DNA from: UMGS1002 sp964570825
GTDB taxonomy: Bacteria; Bacillota; Clostridia; Oscillospirales; CAG-272
Direction of reading: 5' to 3'
Length of the DNA stretch: 64,000 nucleotides
NCBI GenBank assembly: GCA_964570825.1
Contig: CAZMZJ010000006.1
Coordinates: 62,001 to 126,000 of the forward strand
Shown piece after piece: positions 51,403 to 60,205 of the stretch. The first letter of the stretch is position 1. Each line of letters begins with the position of its first letter. The position numbers and the translations under genes are program-made. The notes under the pieces were generated by a model. That model searched no databases, was not told the DNA's origin, and was given only the letters and a program-made list of their open reading frames with translations.

Positions 51403-51431
51403 ATTATACATTTTAGCGGGGATAAAGTCAA
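51403..51431 (-). promoter_or_regulatory. sigma-A promoter of the nusB-recN operon
   Basis: On the minus strand there is TTGACT (51431-51426), a 17-base spacer and a perfect TATAAT (51408-51403), 57 bases before nusB. No other clear promoter was found down to recN. Confidence 0.75.
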
Positions 51432-51587
51432 GATAAGAGTGAATAATTCCTCTGAATGAATGAATATTTCACGCCTGTCCGTGTATTTTTAATCTATATT
51501 AACAAATGATATACCATATAACGGTGTTATATTCCGCATGCGGCTCCGCATAAACTTATTCAGTAAATAAAACAGGTGGTATACGGC

Positions 51588-52598
51588 ATGAACATGAAAA
51601 AGAAGGTATGCTGTTTATTGATAGTCGCTCTTGCGCTTGCCGCATTGTCGCTCTGCGCTGCCTGCGGAAGAAAAAGCGATGAGGATTCGGTTTATGCCGA
51701 GGGCGGGTATATAAAGTATATTAACTTTGATGTTCCATTTTGCGCGATGCGCGACGCGCTTGCTGCCGACATATCTTCATACGGCGCTGCGAATCATATC
51801 TGCTGGATAGAAATTCTCGCCTATCTCGCATCGAAAAACGGCGGGAATTTCTCGTCATATAAATCTGCCGACGTAAAAAAACTCATGGGAAAGCTGTCGG
51901 ACGGGAGCGCCGTCGCTTCGCATGTCAGCAACACAAAGCTGTATAACTATTACATTGAAGCCTACGGCGCGATACTTGGCGGCATGGTGGGTGAATATAC
52001 CGAGGTGAAAGTATCGGGCGACGGCGCCGAGACGCGCACTGAAAAATACGGCCTGCGTGTATTCTCGCCAATCGCCGCAGGATATTATTACAGCGACTTC
52101 GACGATTTCGGGGCGTCGCGCTCATACGGCTACCGCCGCGAGCATCTCGGCCACGACCTGATGGGCAGCATAGGGACGCCTGTTATCGCGGTTGAGAGCG
52201 GATATGTCGAGGCGTGCGGCTGGAACCAGTACGGCGGCTGGCGGATCGGCATCCGTTCCTTTGACGGTCTGCGCTACTATTACTATGCCCATCTGCGCAA
52301 AAGCCACCCGTACAACGATATGTATGCCGGTAAAATTGTCAACGCGGGCGAGGTAATAGGGTACCTCGGAATGACGGGATACAGCACAAGGGAAAACACG
52401 AACAACATTGACACTCCGCATCTTCACTACGGCCTGCAGATAATTTTCGATCCATCCCAGAAAGACGGCTGGAACCAGATCTGGATTGATATGTACGAAC
52501 TGACGCGCTTTTTCACCGCCAACCGCGCGCAGACGGTGAAAAAGGACGGGGAATCGTATTCAAAAATATATTACATATATCCCGAAACGCCGGACTGA
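51588..52598 (+). CDS. M23-family peptidase lipoprotein
   Basis: This 336-residue secreted lipoprotein has a lipobox C-A-A-C near residue 23. The C-terminal half is a LytM/M23 zinc metallopeptidase that cleaves peptidoglycan cross-links. The first metal motif is H-L-G-H-D-L-M-G and the second is H-L-H-Y-G; both are intact, so the enzyme should be active. The N-terminal part (about 30-170) is a helical region without a known name. The ATG at 51588 has AGGTGG upstream. It begins a plus-strand group of envelope proteins. Confidence 0.88.
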   Translation: MNMKKKVCCLLIVALALAALSLCAACGRKSDEDSVYAEGGYIKYINFDVPFCAMRDALAADISSYGAANHICWIEILAYLASKNGGNFSSYKSADVKKLMGKLSDGSAVASHVSNTKLYNYYIEAYGAILGGMVGEYTEVKVSGDGAETRTEKYGLRVFSPIAAGYYYSDFDDFGASRSYGYRREHLGHDLMGSIGTPVIAVESGYVEACGWNQYGGWRIGIRSFDGLRYYYYAHLRKSHPYNDMYAGKIVNAGEVIGYLGMTGYSTRENTNNIDTPHLHYGLQIIFDPSQKDGWNQIWIDMYELTRFFTANRAQTVKKDGESYSKIYYIYPETPD

Positions 52599-52755
52599 CT
52601 GTCCGGGCGGACGCGTCGGCTATTGTGAAAACGGGGCGTAACCATGATCGGCATAAGAAAAACCGAACGGCGAGCGTTCCGCTGACGGCGGCAGGACTGC
52701 GCAGAGAGCGCAGGACAAGCATGTCAGAATTAGCCCCAAAATCCGGAAAATCATA

Positions 52756-52784
52756 TTGCAATAAAATCAAAAGTATGATAAAAT
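52756..52784 (+). promoter_or_regulatory. sigma-A-like promoter
   Basis: TTGCAA (52756-52761), a 17-base spacer and TAAAAT (52779-52784) lie 34 bases before the small membrane protein gene. Confidence 0.6.
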
Positions 52785-52817
52785 AATATATATCAAAAAG
52801 GAACGGAACTTGAAAAA

Positions 52818-53243
52818 ATGAAGAATTTCGCCAAACGCATCGTAATACGGACAAGCATATTCTTCACTGTCCTCACATTCGCATACGCATTTTTGGTGCT
52901 GGCTTTATACGGCGGTCTTATTTCGTCCCTGCGCACGGTCATGTTTTTTGTGTTTTCCATGGTTTTCGCGCTGGCAAATGAAATGCTCCACTCTCCTTCT
53001 CGCCGCGGCCTCTGGATTGCGATTCACGCAATTATAACGGGAGCGGCTTTTTACCTTTTCATGCTGCTCCCCGCAAAGTATGAGGACACTGCGAACTGGA
53101 GCGCCGGCAACACAATGATGGGGATGTTTATATTTTATCTGATATACGGCATTGTTGCCGCGACGTTTTTAGTCTGCCTGTCGCAGGCGGAGAAAAAGAA
53201 AAACCGCGAGAAGGAATATCATTCGGTTTTTGGGAAACGCTGA
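52818..53243 (+). CDS. small four-helix membrane protein
   Basis: The 141-residue product has four hydrophobic segments (about 12-32, 36-52, 64-82 and 98-122) and a strongly basic C-terminus. Size and layout resemble DUF3021-like membrane proteins of Firmicutes, but no diagnostic motif confirms this. AAGGAACGG lies upstream of the ATG, and a promoter is present. Confidence 0.6.
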   Translation: MKNFAKRIVIRTSIFFTVLTFAYAFLVLALYGGLISSLRTVMFFVFSMVFALANEMLHSPSRRGLWIAIHAIITGAAFYLFMLLPAKYEDTANWSAGNTMMGMFIFYLIYGIVAATFLVCLSQAEKKKNREKEYHSVFGKR

Positions 53244-53348
53244 TATTTCCTGATGCGGAGTAAACTGTAAACTTGCGTATTATTTTATTCATACCTGAAA
53301 GCGTCAGCGCATAATCTGCCGCAAAAGGGAAGGAAATGAAAGTTAACA

Positions 53349-54233
53349 ATGCGGAGAATATATAACGACGTAACAGACCGCCGGCGTAGCCGCGCGGAAA
53401 ATATTGCGAATTCAGCCGTAATAATTATACTCATATTGTTAGCCGTATGCTTAATCGAGTTGGCCGTTCTTGCGATTCTGAACGTGCGGCTGCGCGCAAG
53501 AGGGCTTGACAATCCGGAGAGCGGGAAACAGCCTGAAACGACGGCGGCATCGGATTCAACGACGGCGGCACAGAACGTCAATATTCCGGGGTATAACTCG
53601 GCATATCTTGACCTAACCCCGGATTACGGGCAGGGATACATCGATAAAATAATATTTGTCGGCGACAGTACGACATATGGAATGAAATCGAAGAATTACG
53701 CATGCCTGACCGGCGGAACGGAAACGAAACAGGTCTGGACGCCTGAGAGCGGCACTCTTTCTCTTGACATCGATATTGCGAACGCTCTAATCGTCTACCC
53801 GCGGACCGGGACGAATATGACGATAGCGGAAGCCGCCGCGCTTGAAAAACCCGAGTATATGGTGATAACTTTGGGGCTTAATAACGGCGTTCCTTTTCTG
53901 AACGAGACGCAGTTCAAGCAGTGCTACCGCAAGCTGCTCGACGCGATCGTCAAAGCCTCGCCCGGCACAAAAATCATGCTCCAGTCGATTTATCCTGTAG
54001 CAAGCAACAATACAAAAGAAACAATAACGAATGAAAAGATCGACCGTGCGAACGTCTGGGTGTCGGAGCTCGCGCTAGAATACGGGCTCAGATATCTGAA
54101 CACCAATCCCTCTCTCAAGGGCGCCGACGGCTATCTCAATATGAGCTACCAGAACGGAGACGGCATACATTTCAACAAATCGGGGTTTGAAGCGGTGCTC
54201 TATTATATCAGAACACACGGCTATCCGTCGTGA
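53349..54233 (+). CDS. membrane-anchored SGNH/GDSL hydrolase
   Basis: This 294-residue protein has one N-terminal membrane segment (about 22-46) and a Thr/Ser/Ala-rich linker (about 55-78). An extracellular SGNH domain follows: block I V-G-D-S-T-T-Y-G with the catalytic serine, block III G-L-N-N-G with Asn, and block V D-G-I-H-F-N with the Asp/His pair. Such enzymes remove acyl groups from wall polymers or lipids. Next to an M23 peptidase and a DUF4358 lipoprotein, a role in peptidoglycan or polysaccharide O-acetylation turnover is plausible. The ribosome binding site AAGGAAATG is somewhat distant. Confidence 0.85.
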   Translation: MRRIYNDVTDRRRSRAENIANSAVIIILILLAVCLIELAVLAILNVRLRARGLDNPESGKQPETTAASDSTTAAQNVNIPGYNSAYLDLTPDYGQGYIDKIIFVGDSTTYGMKSKNYACLTGGTETKQVWTPESGTLSLDIDIANALIVYPRTGTNMTIAEAAALEKPEYMVITLGLNNGVPFLNETQFKQCYRKLLDAIVKASPGTKIMLQSIYPVASNNTKETITNEKIDRANVWVSELALEYGLRYLNTNPSLKGADGYLNMSYQNGDGIHFNKSGFEAVLYYIRTHGYPS

Positions 54234-54291
54234 AAGCGGGTTAAACCGATATTTTCTTATGCTGATAACAAAAATATTACGGAGATAAATT

Positions 54292-54795
54292 ATGAAGTAT
54301 GCTGCAATAAAAACGATCTGTATTTTTGCCGCGTTTGTATTCGCGCTCTCGGGGCTTTCCTCATGCGGGGAAAAAACGTCGTATAAAAACGACGTGCCGG
54401 CAAGCACCGTCTGCGATGCTGCCGAGGCCTGCATCCCGACCGCCGACGGCTATTATTCCGCCGACAGCGATTATCTCGGCTTTTATTTCGACGGAGCCGA
54501 CGTATTGATAGAGGAATACGGCATCCGTTTTGCCCGCTCCAGCACGAACATAAACGAGTTCGGCGTATTCAAGGTCAAGGACGGGCAGGCAGCTGCGATG
54601 GAAACTCTCTGCAAGAGCTATCTTGAACTCAAGCTTGATCGCTGGGTGGCGCAGGCGGATTATATAGAATCCGAATATCCTAAGATGCGTGACGCGGAGG
54701 TTAAGGTTTACGGCAATTATGTGGTTTATGCGATACTGACAAAAAGCGACAGGGCGTCGGTGTTCAGCGCGATCGAAAGCCTGCTGAAAAAATAA
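54292..54795 (+). CDS. DUF4358 lipoprotein
   Basis: This 167-residue lipoprotein has a signal ending in L-S-S-C near residue 25. The remainder matches DUF4358 of Clostridia: an early D-Y-L-G-F-Y-F-D region, F-G-V-F-K-V-K-D-G, and a late V-K-V-Y-G-N-Y-V-V-Y-A-I-L. The function is unknown; the family often sits beside GDSL and acyltransferase genes, as here. GGAG precedes the ATG. A strong bidirectional terminator follows. Confidence 0.8.
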   Translation: MKYAAIKTICIFAAFVFALSGLSSCGEKTSYKNDVPASTVCDAAEACIPTADGYYSADSDYLGFYFDGADVLIEEYGIRFARSSTNINEFGVFKVKDGQAAAMETLCKSYLELKLDRWVAQADYIESEYPKMRDAEVKVYGNYVVYAILTKSDRASVFSAIESLLKK

Positions 54796-54804
54796 AAGCA
54801 GATG

Positions 54805-54833
54805 AAAGAGGGCATCAAAATGATGCCCTCTTT
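54805..54833. terminator. bidirectional intrinsic terminator
   Basis: A 12-bp stem (54805-54816 with 54822-54833) with a 5-base loop and T runs on both strands. It lies between the DUF4358 gene and the convergent ldh gene. Confidence 0.9.
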
Positions 54834-54834
54834 T

Positions 54835-55779
54835 TTATATATTCAGCTGCGAGATAACCTCTTTGAGGCTTGCCGCGCATTTTTTCAGCAATTTGCGCTC
54901 CTGATCGTTTATGTTAGTCTCAAGCCTTCCCTTGACGCCCTCCTTGCCGATAACTGTAAGGACGCTAAGGCATACGTCGTCGATGCCGAATTCGCCGCGG
55001 AGCATGCTTGAAACCAGCAGAACCGTGTCGGTTCCGCTGACAATGCATTTGCAGATGTGGGCCGCCGCAATGGCGACCGCATAGAACGTGGAGCCTTTGC
55101 GCTCGATCACCTTGGCGCCGGACGTACGGATGTATTCCGCGACCTCGTCAAACTCAAGCGGCGTCTTTTCCTTTTCCTTAAGATATGTGTCGTTGTAGTT
55201 GACAAGGTCGATGCTTGAGATTCTTGCGACGGACCAGGGAATGAACATACTGTCCCCGTGCTCGCCGAAAACATATGAATGCACGTTTGCCTTGTTGACC
55301 GAGAAGTGCTCGGCGATATACGAGCGCAGGCGCGCGGTGTCAAGTATTGTGCCGGTGCCGAGTATACGGTTCTCAGGGAGCCCCGATATTTTGCAGAACA
55401 CATAGGTAAGCACGTCGACAGGATTGCTGACAATAATATAGACAGCGTCCGGCGCATGCTTCACTATCTGCGGTGTGATGTCCTTGAGAATGTTGACGTT
55501 TGCCTGCGCAAGATCGAGGCGGCTCTGACCGGGCTTGCGCGCCATGCCGGAAGTGATGACGACAATGTCCGAGTTTTCCGCGTCGGCATATGTGCCCGAG
55601 CGGACGATGACGGGATCGCAGAACGCGGTTCCCTGATCGATATCCATAGCCTCGCCGGCAGCCTTCTCCTCGTTAATATCAATTAGAAGAATTTCGTTGA
55701 CATCTCCGCTGATGGCAAGCGTATACGCGATTGTTGAGCCGACATTGCCGGCGCCTATGATTGTAACTTTCCGTTTCAT
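54835..55779 (-). CDS. ldh: lactate/malate dehydrogenase family protein (ldh-like, Arg at the specificity site)
   Basis: This 314-residue NAD-dependent 2-hydroxyacid dehydrogenase has the Rossmann motif G-A-G-N-V-G-S near 9-15. The catalytic residues are D147 (L-D-T-A-R), R150 and H174 (G-E-H-G-D-S), with R87 in the mobile loop. The overall sequence and C-terminus (G-I-D-D-V-C-L-S) resemble lactate dehydrogenase. The loop reads G-M-A-R-K-P-G-Q-S-R: R81 takes the place of the Gln102 that selects pyruvate in LDH and matches the Arg of malate dehydrogenase. Substrate choice is therefore uncertain. AAAGGAG precedes the ATG. It is transcribed alone. Confidence 0.85.
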   Translation of the reverse strand: MKRKVTIIGAGNVGSTIAYTLAISGDVNEILLIDINEEKAAGEAMDIDQGTAFCDPVIVRSGTYADAENSDIVVITSGMARKPGQSRLDLAQANVNILKDITPQIVKHAPDAVYIIVSNPVDVLTYVFCKISGLPENRILGTGTILDTARLRSYIAEHFSVNKANVHSYVFGEHGDSMFIPWSVARISSIDLVNYNDTYLKEKEKTPLEFDEVAEYIRTSGAKVIERKGSTFYAVAIAAAHICKCIVSGTDTVLLVSSMLRGEFGIDDVCLSVLTVIGKEGVKGRLETNINDQERKLLKKCAASLKEVISQLNI

Positions 55780-55887
55780 AGCAGTACTCCTTTACCGTTG
55801 CATCTGTATTTCAAATTGCAAATATTATTCTGCCTGTTTTGGCCAAGCTGCCAAGCTTGATTTGAGCTTCAAAAAGAAATTACAAAT

Positions 55888-55916
55888 ATTGTATCACAAT
55901 ACTGAAATCGGCGCAA
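55888..55916 (-). promoter_or_regulatory. probable promoter of ldh
   Basis: On the minus strand there is TTGCGC (55916-55911), a 17-base spacer and TACAAT (55893-55888). The -10 overlaps the palindrome TTGTGATACAA (55889-55899). Confidence 0.4.
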
Positions 55917-55922
55917 GTACTA

Positions 55923-55940
55923 CTGTCAAAAAAATCACAA
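55923..55940 (-). promoter_or_regulatory. candidate Rex operator upstream of ldh
   Basis: The minus-strand 18-mer begins TTGTGATTTTTTTGACAG and matches 11 of 14 fixed positions of the Rex consensus. It lies just upstream of the proposed -35. ldh is a classic Rex target. Confidence 0.4.
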
Positions 55941-56072
55941 TAGAAATGAATAAACTTTTTCACAAATGCGGGTGTGAAAGTTGTATATTCTGTCAAAAAC
56001 CAATTATAAAAATGAATATTTCCGTCATCGGGTTTTGACGCTGATTTCAGTTACAGGCGGCAGAATCACAAA

Positions 56073-56102
56073 AAGGCGGCATCCGTGTCCGGAGACCGCC
56101 TT
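56073..56102 (-). terminator. intrinsic terminator of eno
   Basis: A 7-bp stem (56073-56079 with 56096-56102) with a 16-base loop is followed on the minus strand by a T run (TTTGTG). Confidence 0.65.
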
Positions 56103-56122
56103 GCCTTTTATTCATACCGCTC

Positions 56123-57412
56123 TTAACCTGAGCCGTTTTTTTTCGTTTCCCCAAAAACCGCGTCTGAACCTATCGCCGATTCGATTCTGAGCAGCCTGTT
56201 GTATTTTGCTACCCGTTCGCTCCGGCAGGGTGCGCCGGTCTTGATGAATGGGGAGCAGACAGCCACCGCGATGTCAGCGAGAGTTGTGTCCTCTGTTTCT
56301 CCCGAGCGGTGAGACAGGATGAATTTGTATCCCGCCTCCTTAGCAAGGTCAATGACCTGCAAAGCTTCCGTGAGGGTGCCGATTTGGTTGGGCTTTATAA
56401 GAATTGCGTTTGCCGCCTTCTTTTCGATTCCCTCGGAGAGCCGTTTTTTGTTTGTTACGAACAGATCGTCGCCGACAAGCATGACTCTGCCGCCGAGGCG
56501 CGCTGTCAGCGTCTGCCAGCCGGCGTAATCCCTCTGGTCAAGCGCGTCCTCAAGAGAAATTATCGGGTATTTACCGATAAGCGTTTCCCAGTAATCTATC
56601 AGCTCCTCGCGCGTCTTTTTCTCTTTCCGCTTGGGCAGAAAATACCAGCCTTCCTCGCTGTACCACTCGCCCGAAGCCGCGTCAAGAGCAATCTTAACCG
56701 TATCGGTGTTATACCCGGACTTTTCAATCGCCTGAATTATAAGCTGTATTGCTTCCTCGTCGCTCGCAAGATCCGGAGCGAATCCCCCCTCGTCGCCTAC
56801 TGTGGTTGTTTTGCCGTCGGTTTTCAATATCATGCCGAGCGTATGGGTTATCTCGCTGCATATCCTGAGCGCCTCGGAGAAGTTCTGCGCCCCTGAGGGC
56901 ACTATCATGAATTCCTGAATTTCAATATTATTCGATGCGTGCGCCCCGCCGTTGAGGATGTTCATCATCGGCACCGGCAGGCGGTTCGCATTGGCTCCGC
57001 CGAGATAACGGAAAACCGGCATACCGTACCAGTTTGCCGAGGCGCGCGCAACGGCAAGGGACACGGAGAGGATTGCGTTGGCTCCCAGCCGGCTCTTGTT
57101 TTCTGTGCCGTCCAGCTCTATCATTTTTCGGTCAATCTGCGCCTGCTCGGTGGCGTAAAGCCCCATAAGGGCCGGCGATATTTCCTTTATAATATTCTTT
57201 ACCGCGCCGAGCACGCCTTTGCCGCCATATCTTAGCGGGTCGCCGTCGCGCAGCTCGTGAGCTTCATATATACCCGTCGACGCGCCCGACGGCGCAGCGG
57301 CAACTCCCACCGTACCGTCGTCAAGCAGAACCGTGGCTTCGACAGTCGGATTTCCGCGTGAATCGAGAATTTCACGCGCGCTGCATCTGATTATCTGCGG
57401 TTTGTTCATCAT
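56123..57412 (-). CDS. eno: enolase
   Basis: This 429-residue enzyme dehydrates 2-phosphoglycerate to phosphoenolpyruvate. The N-terminal A-R-E-I-L-D-S-R-G-N-P-T-V-E motif, P-S-G-A-S-T-G loop, and N-G-G-A-H-A segment are present. Mg ligands lie in L-E-D-A, L-V-G-D-D-L and the I-K-P-N-Q-I-G-T lysine. S-H-R-S-G-E-T-E-D closes the site. Length is standard. AAGGAG lies nine bases before the ATG. The glycolytic genes gap, gpmI and eno are scattered in this genome rather than in one operon. Confidence 0.97.
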   Translation of the reverse strand: MMNKPQIIRCSAREILDSRGNPTVEATVLLDDGTVGVAAAPSGASTGIYEAHELRDGDPLRYGGKGVLGAVKNIIKEISPALMGLYATEQAQIDRKMIELDGTENKSRLGANAILSVSLAVARASANWYGMPVFRYLGGANANRLPVPMMNILNGGAHASNNIEIQEFMIVPSGAQNFSEALRICSEITHTLGMILKTDGKTTTVGDEGGFAPDLASDEEAIQLIIQAIEKSGYNTDTVKIALDAASGEWYSEEGWYFLPKRKEKKTREELIDYWETLIGKYPIISLEDALDQRDYAGWQTLTARLGGRVMLVGDDLFVTNKKRLSEGIEKKAANAILIKPNQIGTLTEALQVIDLAKEAGYKFILSHRSGETEDTTLADIAVAVCSPFIKTGAPCRSERVAKYNRLLRIESAIGSDAVFGETKKNGSG

Positions 57413-57545
57413 TCATGTCAACTCCTTTACGTTTATTTAGTATCTGCAGACACGAAGGCAAATATTCAGCTTGATTTTCGTGCCGTTAACGCACCGCGCT
57501 CTGTCCGGCATATACTGAAAATGATATTTTATAAAGGAGATAACA

Positions 57546-58847
57546 ATGGTAATATATACCGTTAAATCCGGCGACACGCTTTACAGCATCGCCCGCCGCT
57601 ACGGGACAACCGCTTCGCGGCTTGCTTCCGACAATGCGATAATGAATCCCGCGGCATTATCTGTCGGGCAATCGCTTGTCATACTTCAGCCGACGCTGAC
57701 GTACTCTGTCAGACCCGGCGATACGCTCTTTTCGGTCGCGCGCCAGTTCGGCGTCAGCATCAATCAGCTCTGGCGCAACAATCCGTTTCTTCAGGGAAAA
57801 ATCGAAATTGTTCCGGGACAGGTGCTTTTCGTCACGCTTCCGGCGCCCGAACTCGGACGCGGTGCTGAAGTGACCGGATACGCCTATCCCTTCATAGACC
57901 GCGGGATCTTGCGCGCCGCTCTTCCGTATCTTACATATCTGTCGGTTTTTTCATACGGAATGAGGTCTGACGGGACGCTTATTCCGATTGAAAACGACGA
58001 CGAGCTGATATCTCTTGCAAGAGAATACGGCGTCGCGCCGATAATGATGATTTCCTCGCTTGGCGAGGGCGGCAACTTTTCGCCCGAGCTTGTGGTGAAG
58101 GTACTGTCAGACCCGGCGCTGCAGGAGACTCTTGTCGGCGATATTGAAAAAACCGTGAGCGAAAAGGGATATTCCGGAGTGGAATTTGACCTTGAGTATA
58201 TTGACGCGGCCTTTGCGGGCGAGTACGCGTCTCTTGTTAAAAAAACGCGGGAACGCTTAAATCCCGGCGGCTATCTTGTTTTTGCCGATCTCGCCCCCAA
58301 GGAAAGCGCCGTTAAACGCGGACTTCTCTACGAGGGGCACGACTATTCGGCTCTCGGCGAGGCAGCCGACCGCCTGCTGCTGATGACATACGAATACGGT
58401 TTTACATACAGCCCGCCCATGGCGATAGCTCCCGTCCCTCAGGTCAAGGGGGTGCTCGATTACGCGGTATCCGCCGTTCCGCCGGTGAAGCTTCTGCTTG
58501 GGGTGCCGAATTACGCCTACAACTGGACGCTGCCGCACGTCAAGGGAGTATCGAAAGCCGAGTCGATGACAAATCTTGAGGCGGTAAATCTTGCGGCGCG
58601 CAAGAAAGCCATGATACAGTATGACGCATATTCCGAGGCGCCGTATTACAACTATTTCGACCGCACGCCAAAAGGCCCTGTCGAGCACGAGGTCTGGTTT
58701 GGCGACCCGCGCAGCTACAACGCGTCCTTCAGGCTGATAAAAGAATATAATCTCGGGGGCACGGGCATATGGACGATAATGGGATATCTGCCGCAGCTCT
58801 GGCTTGTGCTGAACTCGCTGTACTCGATCGATAAGGTGCTTGAATAA
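57546..58847 (+). CDS. LysM-GH18 spore peptidoglycan hydrolase (SleL/YaaH-like)
   Basis: This 433-residue protein has two LysM domains (1-47 and 50-99), each with V-K/R-x-G-D-T-L-x-x-I/V-A. A GH18 domain follows, with the catalytic motif degenerated from D-x-x-D-x-D-x-E to G-V-E-F-D-L-E-Y and the glutamate kept. There is no signal peptide, as in YaaH/SleL of Bacillus, which is made in the mother cell and placed on spores to degrade cortex muropeptides at germination. This supports a spore-forming host. AAAGGAG precedes the ATG. Confidence 0.9.
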   Translation: MVIYTVKSGDTLYSIARRYGTTASRLASDNAIMNPAALSVGQSLVILQPTLTYSVRPGDTLFSVARQFGVSINQLWRNNPFLQGKIEIVPGQVLFVTLPAPELGRGAEVTGYAYPFIDRGILRAALPYLTYLSVFSYGMRSDGTLIPIENDDELISLAREYGVAPIMMISSLGEGGNFSPELVVKVLSDPALQETLVGDIEKTVSEKGYSGVEFDLEYIDAAFAGEYASLVKKTRERLNPGGYLVFADLAPKESAVKRGLLYEGHDYSALGEAADRLLLMTYEYGFTYSPPMAIAPVPQVKGVLDYAVSAVPPVKLLLGVPNYAYNWTLPHVKGVSKAESMTNLEAVNLAARKKAMIQYDAYSEAPYYNYFDRTPKGPVEHEVWFGDPRSYNASFRLIKEYNLGGTGIWTIMGYLPQLWLVLNSLYSIDKVLE

Positions 58848-58915
58848 ACTCATTATAATAATACCGTTTTGCGCGGGTATGCCGCATACCGGCTCAATAA
58901 ACTCAAACGAAAGAC

Positions 58916-58950
58916 CGGGCGACGGGTATTAACTCCCCGTCGCCCGTTTT
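58916..58950 (+). terminator. intrinsic terminator
   Basis: A perfect 11-bp stem (58916-58926 with 58936-58946) with a 9-base loop is followed by TTTTATT. Confidence 0.9.
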
Positions 58951-59031
58951 ATTCTGATTTATTGCCTGTCAACGGCAAATCGATGCCGAACACGGCGTCG
59001 CTGTATAGTTCTTTCAAGTTATAATTTTTTA

Positions 59032-59502
59032 TCAGCCATCCGTTCCGGGTTCGCCTTTCAAATTTGTTTTAAGCTTGTTAAGTTCCTTGAGAAAGGTATC
59101 AAGATCCTTGAACTCGCGGTAGACCGAGGCGAATCTGACATACGCCACCTCGTCGCGCGCCTTTAGCTTATCCATCACCATCTCGCCAAGCTCGCGCGAC
59201 GTTACCTCAAGCCGCAGCGAATTTTGAAGCTCGGCTTCGATCTCGGCGACTATCTCCTCGGCGTTGACCGGACGTTTCTGGCAGGCCTTGAGGATTCCCG
59301 AGAGCAGCTTGTTCCTGTCGAACAGCTCTTTTGAGCCGTCTTTTTTTATGACGACAATCTGAACCGACTCGACGACCTCAAACGTGGTAAAACGTTTCGC
59401 GCAGGAAAGGCATTCGCGGCGCCGCCTTATGCTGCTGCCGTCGGAAACCGGTCTGGAATCAATAACCTTACTGTCAGGATATCCGCAGGATGGACATTTC
59501 AT
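59032..59502 (-). CDS. nrdR: ribonucleotide reductase repressor NrdR
   Basis: This 156-residue nucleotide-sensing repressor has an N-terminal zinc ribbon (C3-x-x-C6 and C31-x-x-C34) with the family sequence V-I-D-S-R-P-V and R-R-R-R-E-C. An ATP-cone (about 46-136) follows. It binds NrdR boxes upstream of nrd genes; none is in the window. The ribosome binding site is weak. Confidence 0.96.
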   Translation of the reverse strand: MKCPSCGYPDSKVIDSRPVSDGSSIRRRRECLSCAKRFTTFEVVESVQIVVIKKDGSKELFDRNKLLSGILKACQKRPVNAEEIVAEIEAELQNSLRLEVTSRELGEMVMDKLKARDEVAYVRFASVYREFKDLDTFLKELNKLKTNLKGEPGTDG

Positions 59503-59709
59503 ACTTTCAGCAGCCGCGTCAGCGGCATCATTCCTTTCATTTTATTTGCTCAGAATACTTGTTTCTGATTTATATTACCACAATATCTGCCGAAAGTAAA
59601 GTAAAATTTTTGATATTGCCACAATATTTTGATCGTCATGTAAAATCTCGCCGGTTGGAATCTTTTATGTTGTCAGGCCGAGCTTTAACGGAAAAGCGGC
59701 AATAAAAAA

Positions 59710-59730
59710 GCCGCCACGGCATCCCGCGGC
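59710..59730 (-). terminator. probable terminator of the DUF6514-like gene
   Basis: A 5-bp GC stem (59710-59714 with 59726-59730) is followed on the minus strand by TTTTTTATT, in the 297-base gap between nrdR and the next gene. I see nothing else there. Confidence 0.5.
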
Positions 59731-59799
59731 GCATAACACAATGATTTTTCATCACTTCGGGTGCGCGGGTGCGGAATATGACGGCTTTCGAACCTGTTA

Positions 59800-60147
59800 T
59801 CAGTTAAAGGCAAAGATCTGCGCTGCGTCGGCCTCCTCCTCAGCGGCGTCGGGAAGCAAGTCTTCCATAATAAACGGAAGCGTGCAGGGAGTCACGCAGC
59901 CTCTTGCAACAATCGCGAAGATGTTTTCGGCCTGGTTTCTGTCTCTTCCCGCATAACAATAAACTTTTTCACGCTTGTAGCCGGCATAGACCTGATAAAC
60001 AGCCGTGCCGTCGCGTCTGGTTTGGTATAAACGATAGATGACCTCGCTGCCGAGCACCGTAGACGTGCTTTGCATGATAAGTACCCGGCCCTTTTGTTGT
60101 TTTGTGGTTTCGGCTTTTGCTGAAGCGCTTGAAACAATGTAGCTCAT
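59800..60147 (-). CDS. small DUF6514-like protein
   Basis: This 115-residue soluble protein has a short Ser/Ala/Lys-rich start. A compact central domain (V-x-Y-R-L-Y-Q-x-x-x-D-G, Y-Q-V-Y, then A-E-N-I-F-x-I-V-A) and an acidic Glu/Asp/Ala-rich C-terminus follow. The core resembles the clostridial DUF6514 family; the assignment is from memory of the pattern and is tentative. AAGGAG precedes the ATG at 60147. A LexA-like box overlaps its likely promoter. Confidence 0.65.
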   Translation of the reverse strand: MSYIVSSASAKAETTKQQKGRVLIMQSTSTVLGSEVIYRLYQTRRDGTAVYQVYAGYKREKVYCYAGRDRNQAENIFAIVARGCVTPCTLPFIMEDLLPDAAEEEADAAQIFAFN

Positions 60148-60193
60148 GGGCGTCTCCTTATGTTTATTATTATTTGTGCCAATTATATCATGC

Positions 60194-60205
60194 GAACAAA
60201 TGATC
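60194..60205. promoter_or_regulatory. LexA-like box
   Basis: GAACAAATGATC differs by one base from GAAC-N4-GTTC. It sits just upstream of a minus-strand TATAAT (60187-60182) and inside a CATGCG/CGCATG inverted repeat. Confidence 0.35.
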
